The notes: generated by a model not told the origin, from the letters alone. A stretch of 7,517 nucleotides of DNA from Deltaproteobacteria bacterium (GCA_031269135.1 JAISZP010000169.1:1-7517); one strand, 5' to 3'; counted from the stretch's first letter, positions 1 to 5,763 are shown. Numbers and translations are program-made.

Positions 1-52
1 TGCCTCAGCAACGATTCGACAGCCATCATCGTCTCCATCAACCTTATTCTTA

Positions 53-116
53 TAGACCATCTCTATAGACCATCTTCTACGGACCGTTCGGCATAAATCC
101 TCTCTCTAGACCATCT
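53..116. repeat. three direct copies of TAGACCATCT
   Basis: The decamer TAGACCATCT occurs exactly at 53-62, 66-75 and 107-116. The first two lie 13 bases apart within a tandem TATAGACCATCTC-type unit, and the third is 41 bases further on, preceded by CTC. The copies sit in pyrimidine-rich DNA outside any gene. They could be a decayed tandem array or protein binding sites; nothing in the sequence decides between these. Confidence 0.6.
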
Positions 117-123
117 CCGTCGG

Positions 124-157
124 CTCGTCGCGACGGCGTCTGAACGCCGTCGTCGAG
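124..157. repeat. GC-rich inverted repeat (REP-like hairpin)
   Basis: CGACGGCGT (131-139) and ACGCCGTCG (144-152) form a perfect 9-bp stem around the tetraloop CTGA. CTCG (124-127) and CGAG (154-157) extend it after a small internal loop. No T-run follows on either strand, so it is not a standard intrinsic terminator. Its form fits a REP-like intergenic element or an mRNA 3'-end-stabilising hairpin of an upstream gene. Confidence 0.6.
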
Positions 158-253
158 TCCATGGCCGCAATGCCGTTGGAGATTGGAAGCGCTCAGGGCG
201 AAATTTCATGTTTGACCAAAAAATGTTGTAAAATGAAAAATCTTCCGAGCACG

Positions 254-282
254 TTCAGCTTGGGTCGGAATTTTGCTAGAAT
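254..282 (+). promoter_or_regulatory. probable sigma-70 promoter of rseP-tsaB (extended -10)
   Basis: TAGAAT at 277-282 matches TATAAT at five of six positions and is preceded by TGC at 274-276, giving the extended -10 pattern TGnTAnAAT. A weak -35 (TTCAGC, 254-259) lies 17 bases upstream. Transcription would start near 289, leaving a leader of about 40 bases before the rseP ATG. The weak -35 would be tolerated because of the extended -10. This is pattern matching only. Confidence 0.4.
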
Positions 283-329
283 GTCGCTGGTCCGCGCGGC
301 CTTATATTTTTGTCTTCACGGGATAAAAT

Positions 330-1739
330 ATGTTCGTAACAATCGTTTCTTTTGTCGTCTTATTGTTGGTTTTGATATTCGTCCACGAATTGGGACACTT
401 CCTTGCGGCTAAGCTTTTGGGCGTCAGAGTCGAACGCTTTTCTTTAGGATTCCCGCCGAAAATTTACGCCCGTAAAATTGGAGAGACCGTCTATCAAGTC
501 TGCTGGCTCCCTTTGGGCGGCTTCGTGAAGCTCTTCGGCGAAGAATCAGGCAAGGACATTCCTGTCGCCGAGCAGTCTCGTTCGTTTAGCCATAAACCAA
601 CATGGGTCAAGATAATAATCGTATTCGCCGGGCCTTTCTTCAACATACTTTTTTCCATCGTGACTTTATGGTTATTGTCGTGGTCGCTTGGCGTTCAGCA
701 TCTGCCGACCGCCGTAGGACCCCTTTCCCCGGACGGGCCGGCGGCTAAAGCCGGTTTGGCGACCGGAGACGTAATCGAATCTATTGATGGAACGCCTATC
801 TTATACTTCGATCAGATAGAAGAATTTATGGAGGCTAGCGGCGGGAGCGAATTGACTTTAGGAGTCAGGCGGGGCGAGGAAACCATCGAGTTCACGGTGA
901 CCCCGACGCGTCATGAAGGCAAAGACATGCTGGGCGACCCATTGGGGTATTGGAGTCTGGGACTCAGGCCCATGACTAAACCCGTCATCGGCCATGTCAT
1001 AAACGGCAAACCGGCGGACAAGGCAGGCCTCAAACGAGGCGATCTCGTCATAGCCATCGACGACAAGCCTATAAACGACTGGGATCAATTGGTGGAGATC
1101 GTCAAAGGGCCTGTGGAGCAAAGAGAGCTTGAGACCTTGCCGCCCGCGAAGGAACTTAAGATGACGGTCATTCGCGACGGCCAGGAAATAGAGCTGCGGA
1201 TGACCCCTCTGCCCGATGGAATGCAGGATCTGGAAGGAGTCACCCGCTATACCTACATGGTGGGGGTCGCCGTGCAGCCTACTATTTTGGTTGAACCAAT
1301 CGGCCCCGCGACCGCCTTCCACTACGGAGTGACGGATACATATCGCACGGTGGAGCTGACTTTCGTCACTCTCCGTAAAATCATAAGCCAAAAGATATCC
1401 GCCAAGCTCATGGGCGGCCCGATAATGATAGCCGAGGTCGCCGGTCGCAAGATTCAGGACGGGCTGGCCGAGTTCATTTCCATGATGACTTTAATCAGCG
1501 TGAACTTAGCCATAATAAATTTAGTCCCGCTTCCGGTTTTGGACGGCGGGCAGATTTTGATCTTTCTCATCGAGGGCTTGAGGCGCAAGCCCATCAATCA
1601 GAGGGTCAAAGAGGTCACCCAACTGGTGGGAGTGGCCGCTCTGTTCGCTTTGATGATCTTAGTCTTTTACAACGACATTTCCAGAATCGTGACTCGCATG
1701 TCGGGTCCACCGACCACGCAGACTCAGACTCTGGAGTAG
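330..1739 (+). CDS. rseP: RseP-type site-2 intramembrane zinc metalloprotease (RIP protease)
   Basis: Inner-membrane protease that cuts transmembrane segments of substrates already clipped outside the membrane. In Proteobacteria the classical substrate is the anti-sigma factor RseA of the sigma-E envelope stress response, and remnant signal peptides are also cleaved. The 469 residues fit the family length. The zinc site is visible: HELGH at residues 19-23 in the first membrane helix, and the third ligand in NLVPLPVLDGG (397-407, D405) in a later helix. FAGPFFN (99-105) is the conserved motif starting the second membrane segment. Two periplasmic PDZ domains follow at about 125-195 and 215-297, with carboxylate-loop-like stretches around GPAAKAGLATGDVI and KPADKAGLKRGDLV. 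The last hydrophobic segment is at about 432-447. The ATG at 330 is preceded by a modest GGGA ribosome site six bases away. It is first in an operon with tsaB. Function by family is secure; the actual substrate here is unknown. Confidence 0.97.
   Translation: MFVTIVSFVVLLLVLIFVHELGHFLAAKLLGVRVERFSLGFPPKIYARKIGETVYQVCWLPLGGFVKLFGEESGKDIPVAEQSRSFSHKPTWVKIIIVFAGPFFNILFSIVTLWLLSWSLGVQHLPTAVGPLSPDGPAAKAGLATGDVIESIDGTPILYFDQIEEFMEASGGSELTLGVRRGEETIEFTVTPTRHEGKDMLGDPLGYWSLGLRPMTKPVIGHVINGKPADKAGLKRGDLVIAIDDKPINDWDQLVEIVKGPVEQRELETLPPAKELKMTVIRDGQEIELRMTPLPDGMQDLEGVTRYTYMVGVAVQPTILVEPIGPATAFHYGVTDTYRTVELTFVTLRKIISQKISAKLMGGPIMIAEVAGRKIQDGLAEFISMMTLISVNLAIINLVPLPVLDGGQILIFLIEGLRRKPINQRVKEVTQLVGVAALFALMILVFYNDISRIVTRMSGPPTTQTQTLE
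1733..1736 (+). promoter_or_regulatory. ribosome binding site of tsaB within the end of rseP
   Basis: GGAG lies in the last sense codons of rseP, six bases before the GTG at 1743. It supports this GTG as the tsaB start and suggests translational coupling, since ribosomes terminating at 1739 release almost on top of it. Confidence 0.65.
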
Positions 1740-1742
1740 ACG

Positions 1743-2498
1743 GTGTTGGTGCTGGCTTGGGATACGGCGACGGCCGTGATGTCGTTGGCCTTGGTCGATT
1801 TCGATCTTTCAGGGAAATCCACGGTTGTCGACAGTAGAGTCGGAGACGGCGAGACCAATCACTCGGCCCTTCTCCCGCCCTTGGTCCAACAGGTTCTTGA
1901 TGAAAATTCCCTTTCGATGAAGGATCTCGATTTATTGGCGGTCGGTAGGGGGCCGGGGAGTTTTACGGGGCTGAGGACGGCCTTGGCCTTGGCCAAGGGG
2001 CTGGGTTTTGGGGCGGGCAAACCTGTTTTAGGGGTCAGCTCTCTTTCGGCCCTGGCTTGCAGTCACTCCGAGTCCGTTTTGGTGGCCCCGTTGATCGACG
2101 CCCGTCATCAAGAGCTTTTCACCGCCCTATTTAGGGTGGCGGGAGCGGATGAGGAGCCTGAGCAGCTTTCCGAAATATTGGTGGTGAAACCTAAAAACCT
2201 TTTTGATGTTTTGCGGAATATCTCTAAAACTCGGCAGTCGATTGCCTTAATCGGTCCGGCCCTGAGTCTGGCGCCCGCTCTCCAAGACGGGTTTTACGCC
2301 GGCGGCGCCGAGCAGCCGCAAGCGGAGGCGATAGCTAAGCTCGCCTTTCTTCGCTACAATCTAGGTCAAAGCGACCAGTGTCCGGTAGTCCCTCTTTACG
2401 GGCGTTCCCCGGACATATTCGCAACCTGGAAGCCGCCTAAACGTCTGAATTCCACCCCTCGGCAACAAAGCCGCGAGCAAGTTCAATCGTCCGAATAG
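1743..2498 (+). CDS. tsaB: TsaB, tRNA threonylcarbamoyladenosine (t6A) biosynthesis protein
   Basis: TsaB is the non-catalytic ASKHA-fold partner of TsaD. With TsaE it transfers the threonylcarbamoyl group to A37 of ANN-decoding tRNAs in the cytoplasm. The 251 residues match the family length. Family marks are the N-terminal LAWDTAT (4-10), the signature GRGPGSFTGLR (68-78) followed by the AKGLGFGAGKPVLGVSSL helix-strand region, and LIDARHQELF (117-126), which corresponds to the usual DAR-x-x-EVY motif. The C-terminal tail (about 220-251) is polar and low in complexity, and probably disordered. The start is GTG, chosen because the conserved first strand begins immediately after it and GGAG lies at the right distance. 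Only 3 bases separate it from rseP, so the two are co-transcribed. The gene ends 43 bases before a strong terminator. Confidence 0.94.
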   Translation: MLVLAWDTATAVMSLALVDFDLSGKSTVVDSRVGDGETNHSALLPPLVQQVLDENSLSMKDLDLLAVGRGPGSFTGLRTALALAKGLGFGAGKPVLGVSSLSALACSHSESVLVAPLIDARHQELFTALFRVAGADEEPEQLSEILVVKPKNLFDVLRNISKTRQSIALIGPALSLAPALQDGFYAGGAEQPQAEAIAKLAFLRYNLGQSDQCPVVPLYGRSPDIFATWKPPKRLNSTPRQQSREQVQSSE

Positions 2499-2541
2499 GC
2501 TGAAACGTCCAAACAGCCCGAAACGCAAGATAAATCCGGCG

Positions 2542-2579
2542 AAAGGCTCTGAAAGAGATTATTCTTTCAGAGCCTTTTT
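2542..2579 (+). terminator. intrinsic terminator of rseP-tsaB, possibly bidirectional
   Basis: A perfect 14-bp stem pairs 2542-2555 (AAAGGCTCTGAAAG) with 2564-2577 around the 8-base loop AGATTATT. A T-run at 2575-2579 ends the plus-strand copy. It lies between the convergent tsaB and the minus-strand gene ending at 2602. On the minus strand the same stem is followed only by TTT then CGCC, so termination that way should be weaker but is possible. Confidence 0.9.
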
Positions 2580-2601
2580 GGAGTTGAGACTTGTCGAACA
2601 A

Positions 2602-3222
2602 TCAGTGGAAAGTCGGGGCGAAAGAGACCGGGGCTTCGAGATCCGCCGGCAGCTTCACCTTTTCCAAGGTCTGCCGCATAATGTCTATGCCGGGGGCTTT
2701 GGGATAACACTTGGTGATCACTCCCATGAAATTCATGGTTTCGGCGATGGCCTCGACAATCAAAGATTTCTGACCCCTTATCTCGAAGTCGAGCTTTTCC
2801 AGCACCGGTTTTAAGTACGACAGCACTTTACTGGCCGCGATGGCCGAGATGCGGTTGGCGACCGACAAGGTCGGTCCTTTGAAGTAGCGGTGTCCGGCTT
2901 CCAAAGCCACCACATTAGCCAGCGATATGAATTCCTCTTCGAGGAGTCGGCGCTGCTCGGCGTCATCGGGACCTTCGCCCAACTGACTGGAATCGTAACT
3001 TAAAGCGACCATCCGTTTCAGAGCGGTATTAAGCCTTAAGTAACGGGTAAAAGCGGCGTTGAGGTCTTCGATGACCTCCGGCAGACTCTCCATCTGCTTT
3101 TTGGCGGCGAGCAAGGCCGTCGCAACGTCAGGGGGCATGCCGTCGTACACCGTGCTCGATAAGGTGTTCGCCAAAAGGCCTGTGATCTCTTCGATTTTTT
3201 CCAAGTGGGCTATTTTCAACAT
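2602..3222 (-). CDS. unknown soluble helical protein downstream of flagellin
   Basis: I do not recognise this 206-residue protein. It has no signal peptide, membrane segment or known catalytic motif. The sequence looks almost entirely alpha-helical, with charged amphipathic stretches at about 1-20, 33-72, 87-113 and 118-170. Glycine and proline breaks occur near 28-31 (GMPP), 82-85 (GEGP), 116-117 (GP) and 175-178. One cysteine (C172) is present, and the tail is proline-rich and hydrophobic (PVSFAPTFH). The start is well supported: AAGGAG at 3229-3234 sits six bases before the ATG. The gene lies 36 bases after the flagellin stop on the same strand with no terminator between, so it is probably transcribed from the flagellin promoter. 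That context suggests a role tied to filament export or assembly, such as a flagellin chaperone or a regulator, but this is inference from position only. It is not visibly FliS, FlaG or FliD. Confidence 0.8.
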   Translation of the reverse strand: MLKIAHLEKIEEITGLLANTLSSTVYDGMPPDVATALLAAKKQMESLPEVIEDLNAAFTRYLRLNTALKRMVALSYDSSQLGEGPDDAEQRRLLEEEFISLANVVALEAGHRYFKGPTLSVANRISAIAASKVLSYLKPVLEKLDFEIRGQKSLIVEAIAETMNFMGVITKCYPKAPGIDIMRQTLEKVKLPADLEAPVSFAPTFH

Positions 3223-3228
3223 GTGCTG

Positions 3229-3234
3229 CTCCTT
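3229..3234 (-). promoter_or_regulatory. strong ribosome binding site of the 206-residue gene
   Basis: On the minus strand AAGGAG precedes the ATG at 3222 by six bases. It gives the unknown gene an independent, efficient translation start even though it lies close behind flagellin. Confidence 0.7.
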
Positions 3235-3258
3235 TTGAATATATGGATTATCGGCTGA

Positions 3259-5121
3259 TTAGCCGTTTAATAGTGATAGAGCCATTTCCGGCAGGGCGTT
3301 GGCTTGGCTCAGTATTGAGACGCCGGCCTGGCTTAAGACTTGGTTGCGGACGAAGTCGGTCATTTCGGTCGCGACGTCGACATCCGATATGCGGCTTTCG
3401 GAGGTTTGAAGAGACTCGTGCATGGTTTCAAGGTTGGTGAGAGTGTTCTCCAACCTATTCATCATGGCGCCTAACTTGGCCCGGATGCTGTCTTTTCTGG
3501 CGATCGCGTCGTTGAGCGCCTCCAAAGCGGTCTGGGCGGTGGACTGGGTGCGGATGCTGGCGCCGTTCCAATCGCCGTCGGAGGCGTTTTGGACCTCGAT
3601 AAACGATTCGCGGTTAAGTCCGCTCGTCGTTCCGACTAGGCCGAAACCGTTAGCCCCAAATGAGTATCCGTTGAAATTTATGTCCAGGTTCGAGGAATCG
3701 GAGGAACTGGCGCCGGTGTTCAATATCCATAAATCCCTTTCCAATCCCACGTCGCGACCGTTAAGGCTGACGCCCCAAGTGCCGTAGCCGGTGGGCTGGG
3801 CCCGCATCACGCCCCAGCTCTCCCCGCCGTTGCCGAAAAATGAACCGTCGAGTCCAAGCGACATGGTCTCGTCGTTGTACCAGGTGATGGACTCTTGGAG
3901 GGCGGCGCTGCCGGCGATGTCGCCGATCCTTTCGTCGCTGCCGCTGATGTCGTCGTTGTTTCCGCCGCTTCTATTGAAGACGTAGACGGAGGTGTATCCT
4001 GAACGGTAATTGTAGGTTTCGGCCTTAGCCCAAAATTTCTCGCTTTGACTGTTGACCGCAGCCACAAAGGCGGAGGCCACCGTGGTTATGGAGCCCGATA
4101 TTGGAAGATTATTGGCGCCACGGTAGTATTGACTCATATCCACCATTAAAGCCCCTGACTGGCATTCGCTTGCCGCCAAGGAGGCGCTGCCGAAGTAATA
4201 ATATTCGTCATCCAAGCAAATTCGGTTGGCGTTGTTTTCATAATCGCCCGCCACCAGCCGCCAAGCGTCGTCGCCGTTTCTAAAATCCAGCCTCACCCGA
4301 GACTGGGTGCCGCGATTGACTGAATCAATCAGCCGCTCCAGGCTTATCCCGGAAGTCATCTCGTAGGCGCCGCCTATGTAGCGACCGCGGCTAAGGCTGG
4401 CGTCGTCGTTTTCGGCTTCGTCCCAATTATAGCCGTAAGCAAAAATTGTACCCGCATTCCAAGCCGAGACCGGCTGGTTGAGGCTGGGTATCCCGCCTCC
4501 GCAGCAACCGGCGGCGGCGGCTTGTCCTGATAGGCTGGTGGTGCTCCAGATATCGTTTTTGGCGTCGCCGCCGACCTGCAGACCGGTGGTCGTAGTCGCC
4601 CTGACGTCGCCTATTTTGATGAAATAATAGTCTTCAGCCTCGCTGTTGCCTGCGCCGAAGTGTATCTTAAGTCCTTTTCCATGGTGCAACGAATCGACCG
4701 AGCCGTCTAGGAGCTTCACGCCGTTGAAGTTGGTGGCGGAGGCGATGCGATCGATCTCGGCGGCCATGGCCTGGTATTCGGAATTTATGATCTCTCTCTG
4801 AAGGGTCGTATAGGTGCCGGTGGCGGCTTGTTCGGCCAGTTCCCGCATCCTTAGCAGTTTTTCGTCTATGACGGCCATGGCGCCTTCCGCCGTCTGAAGA
4901 AGGCTGATGCCGTCGGCGGCGTTGCGGATGCCCTGCTCGATATTCAGTATCTCCGAGCGCATCAATTCTCTTATCCCAAAGCCGGCTGGGTCGTCTTCGG
5001 AGCTGTTGATCCGCAGGCCGGAAGAGAGTCTCTCGGTGTTGACGGCCAGGCGGGCGTAACTTTTATCAAGGTTATAAGCCGTGAAGATGGCCGGCATGTT
5101 GTGGTTCAAGACGATTCCCAT
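3259..5121 (-). CDS. flagellin, large form with a long variable domain
   Basis: Filament subunit, exported through the flagellar type III system and polymerised outside the cell. With the start at 5121 the protein is 620 residues. The N-terminal D0/D1 region (about 1-150) shows IVLNHNMPA, the TERLSSGLRINSSEDDPAGFGI motif region, GISLLQTAEGAM and LLRMRELAEQAATGTYT. The C-terminal D1/D0 region (about 525-620) shows ALNDAIARKDSIRAKLGAMMNRL, SRISDVDVATEMT and the terminal ALSLLNG. Between them is a variable domain of roughly 370 residues, rich in G, S, N, D and aromatics, making the protein larger than most flagellins. It contains cysteines at 206-207 (vicinal), 302 and 320, which is unusual. The reading frame extends 25 codons further upstream to an ATG at 5196, but that ATG lies inside the sigma-28 promoter. 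The ATG at 5121 has AAGG six bases upstream and begins with the conserved flagellin N-terminus. The gene symbol (fliC or flaB type) cannot be settled from this window. Confidence 0.95.
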   Translation of the reverse strand: MGIVLNHNMPAIFTAYNLDKSYARLAVNTERLSSGLRINSSEDDPAGFGIRELMRSEILNIEQGIRNAADGISLLQTAEGAMAVIDEKLLRMRELAEQAATGTYTTLQREIINSEYQAMAAEIDRIASATNFNGVKLLDGSVDSLHHGKGLKIHFGAGNSEAEDYYFIKIGDVRATTTTGLQVGGDAKNDIWSTTSLSGQAAAAGCCGGGIPSLNQPVSAWNAGTIFAYGYNWDEAENDDASLSRGRYIGGAYEMTSGISLERLIDSVNRGTQSRVRLDFRNGDDAWRLVAGDYENNANRICLDDEYYYFGSASLAASECQSGALMVDMSQYYRGANNLPISGSITTVASAFVAAVNSQSEKFWAKAETYNYRSGYTSVYVFNRSGGNNDDISGSDERIGDIAGSAALQESITWYNDETMSLGLDGSFFGNGGESWGVMRAQPTGYGTWGVSLNGRDVGLERDLWILNTGASSSDSSNLDINFNGYSFGANGFGLVGTTSGLNRESFIEVQNASDGDWNGASIRTQSTAQTALEALNDAIARKDSIRAKLGAMMNRLENTLTNLETMHESLQTSESRISDVDVATEMTDFVRNQVLSQAGVSILSQANALPEMALSLLNG

Positions 5122-5127
5122 ATGACA

Positions 5128-5131
5128 CCTT
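5128..5131 (-). promoter_or_regulatory. ribosome binding site deciding the flagellin start
   Basis: On the minus strand AAGG (continuing into TGT) lies six bases before the ATG at 5121. Together with the promoter at 5187-5213 it excludes the in-frame ATG at 5196 as the start. Confidence 0.65.
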
Positions 5132-5158
5132 AGAGTTTTAAGCGGTTTGACCTTTCGG

Positions 5159-5176
5159 GGAAGTATTTCAACTTCC
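5159..5176 (-). promoter_or_regulatory. stem-loop at the 5' end of the flagellin mRNA
   Basis: GGAAGT and ACTTCC form a perfect 6-bp stem around a 6-base loop (TGAAAT on the minus strand). If transcription starts about seven bases after the sigma-28 -10 box, near 5180, this hairpin lies only a few bases from the 5' end of the mRNA. Such 5'-terminal stems are known to slow mRNA decay. The GGA in its left arm could instead be a CsrA contact. Both roles are inferred. Confidence 0.4.
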
Positions 5177-5437
5177 TTCAAGTGTCTTATCGGCAATCCG
5201 AAAAAAGACTTTAACCTTTTTCGGTTTTTTTTTAACTTTGTGATAGCGTGACTTTAGCTTTACGGAAAGCTTCACTTTAGAAATGGTCGATTTGTCGACC
5301 GACAGGCGAGTTGAAGCAATCCGACAGGACTCTGGCGGCGGGTTAGACCGAAGTTTGACAGTTGGTTTTGGGAAACACCCTGAAATCAAGGCAAAGAGGG
5401 CTAGAAAAAAAAGTAGTGAAAACTGCCAAAACCGCAT
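5168..5437 (-). CDS. doubtful 89-codon frame with lipoprotein-like N-terminus
   Basis: The frame starts MRFWQFSLLFFLALFALISGC, which has a short charged start, a hydrophobic core and a lipobox-like ISGC with the cysteine at residue 21, as in lipoproteins exported to the envelope. After that it looks poor: a Lys/Arg-rich chain with almost no acidic residues. The KKKPKKVKVFF part is encoded by the A/T tracts and hairpin at 5198-5233, and the end runs through the sigma-28 promoter and first mRNA bases of flagellin. There is no Shine-Dalgarno sequence before the ATG at 5437. It may be a chance frame, or the 5' remnant of a lipoprotein gene truncated by rearrangement. I give it as a candidate only. 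Confidence 0.2.
   Translation of the reverse strand: MRFWQFSLLFFLALFALISGCFPKPTVKLRSNPPPESCRIASTRLSVDKSTISKVKLSVKLKSRYHKVKKKPKKVKVFFRIADKTLEGS
5187..5213 (-). promoter_or_regulatory. sigma-28 (FliA) promoter of the flagellin operon
   Basis: On the minus strand TAAAGTCT (5213-5206), an 11-base spacer, then GCCGATAA (5194-5187). The FliA consensus is TAAAGTTT-N11-GCCGATAA, so 15 of 16 consensus bases match with the exact spacing. The predicted start near 5180 gives a leader of about 59 bases before the flagellin ATG. This makes the flagellin, and probably the unknown gene behind it, late flagellar genes expressed once hook-basal-body completion releases FliA from its anti-sigma factor FlgM. 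Confidence 0.93.
5198..5233 (+). terminator. terminator-like hairpin overlapping the flagellin promoter
   Basis: Reading the plus strand, CCGAAAAA (5198-5205) pairs with TTTTTCGG (5217-5224) around an 11-base loop and is followed by nine T residues (5225-5233). That is a good intrinsic terminator shape, though no plus-strand gene precedes it. The loop and left arm coincide with the -35 box and spacer of the minus-strand sigma-28 promoter. It may stop antisense transcripts coming through the flagellin gene, or may be a by-product of the promoter sequence plus A/T tracts. Confidence 0.4.
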
Positions 5438-5602
5438 TTAACATTATTTAACGCTTATGCATGGTTTAGACATCAAATTAACATATCTTATCTAATCTAT
5501 TTATTGGTAATTATTGAATTATTGTGCCTCCATACACCGATTTAAATTGTTATACAGCTAAAATACACTGACTTATGTAATTGACAAGCAAAAAAACCTA
5601 TT

Positions 5603-5632
5603 AAATTTTTAGTTAACAAATTTTTAGTTAAC
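5603..5632. repeat. perfect 2 x 15-bp tandem repeat
   Basis: The unit AAATTTTTAGTTAAC occurs at 5603-5617 and again directly at 5618-5632 without mismatch. Each unit ends in the palindrome GTTAAC, so the two GTTAAC sites are 15 bases apart. A perfect copy indicates recent slippage or retained function. No gene starts beside it. Confidence 0.85.
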
Positions 5633-5763
5633 ATTAATCAAAAAGTTGCTATTAGAGAAGAAATATAATTATCATTCAAAATATAGATCAAATATTATTG
5701 ACGAGTCTAATTATTTAAATGATTTAATAAACAAATTGCAATAAAGAAAACTTGTTGCAGTCT

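Larger units (their letters stand above)
1..329. other. 5' flank of rseP, no recognisable gene
   Basis: All three forward frames of the first ~100 bases hit stops, and none of the short peptides resembles the end of dxr, cdsA or another gene usually found before rseP. The stretch contains three copies of TAGACCATCT, a GC-rich hairpin around 124-157 and a probable promoter at 254-282. An 83-codon frame beginning at 161 runs into rseP out of frame. It has no recognisable domain and spans the promoter, so I treat it as non-coding. Confidence 0.55.

Noticed and set aside
161..412. 83-codon plus-strand frame before and into rseP
   Set aside because: It overlaps the rseP start out of frame, spans the likely promoter and has no recognisable domain or good ribosome site.
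858..1391. 177-codon minus-strand frame opposite rseP
   Set aside because: It lies wholly within the antisense of a conserved gene, its protein is His/Asp/Arg-rich without any family motif, and it has no supporting context.
2578..2814. 78-codon plus-strand frame right after the terminator
   Set aside because: It is antisense to the end of the unknown 206-residue gene and starts inside or just after the terminator without a promoter or ribosome site.
3252..3265. small hairpin CGGCT-GATT-AGCCG over the flagellin stop
   Set aside because: The stem is only five base pairs and no T-run follows on the minus strand, so it does not qualify as a terminator between flagellin and the next gene.
3807..4067. 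86-codon minus-strand frame inside flagellin (Thr/Ser/Pro/Ala-rich)
   Set aside because: It is an out-of-frame reading of the flagellin variable domain with low-complexity composition and no independent start signal.
5122..5196. 25-codon N-terminal extension of flagellin from the ATG at 5196
   Set aside because: The ATG lies within the sigma-28 promoter, upstream of the predicted transcript start. Flagellins begin with the conserved IVLNHN-type sequence right after the ATG at 5121, which has its own ribosome site.
5636..5648. perfect IHF consensus match (AATCAA-N4-TTG)
   Set aside because: Matches to this loose, A/T-rich consensus are expected by chance in such AT-rich DNA, and no sigma-54 promoter or recombination site is visible beside it.
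5665..5678. Fur-box-like ATAATTATCATT
   Set aside because: It is only a partial match in DNA where such strings arise by composition, with no iron-related gene next to it.
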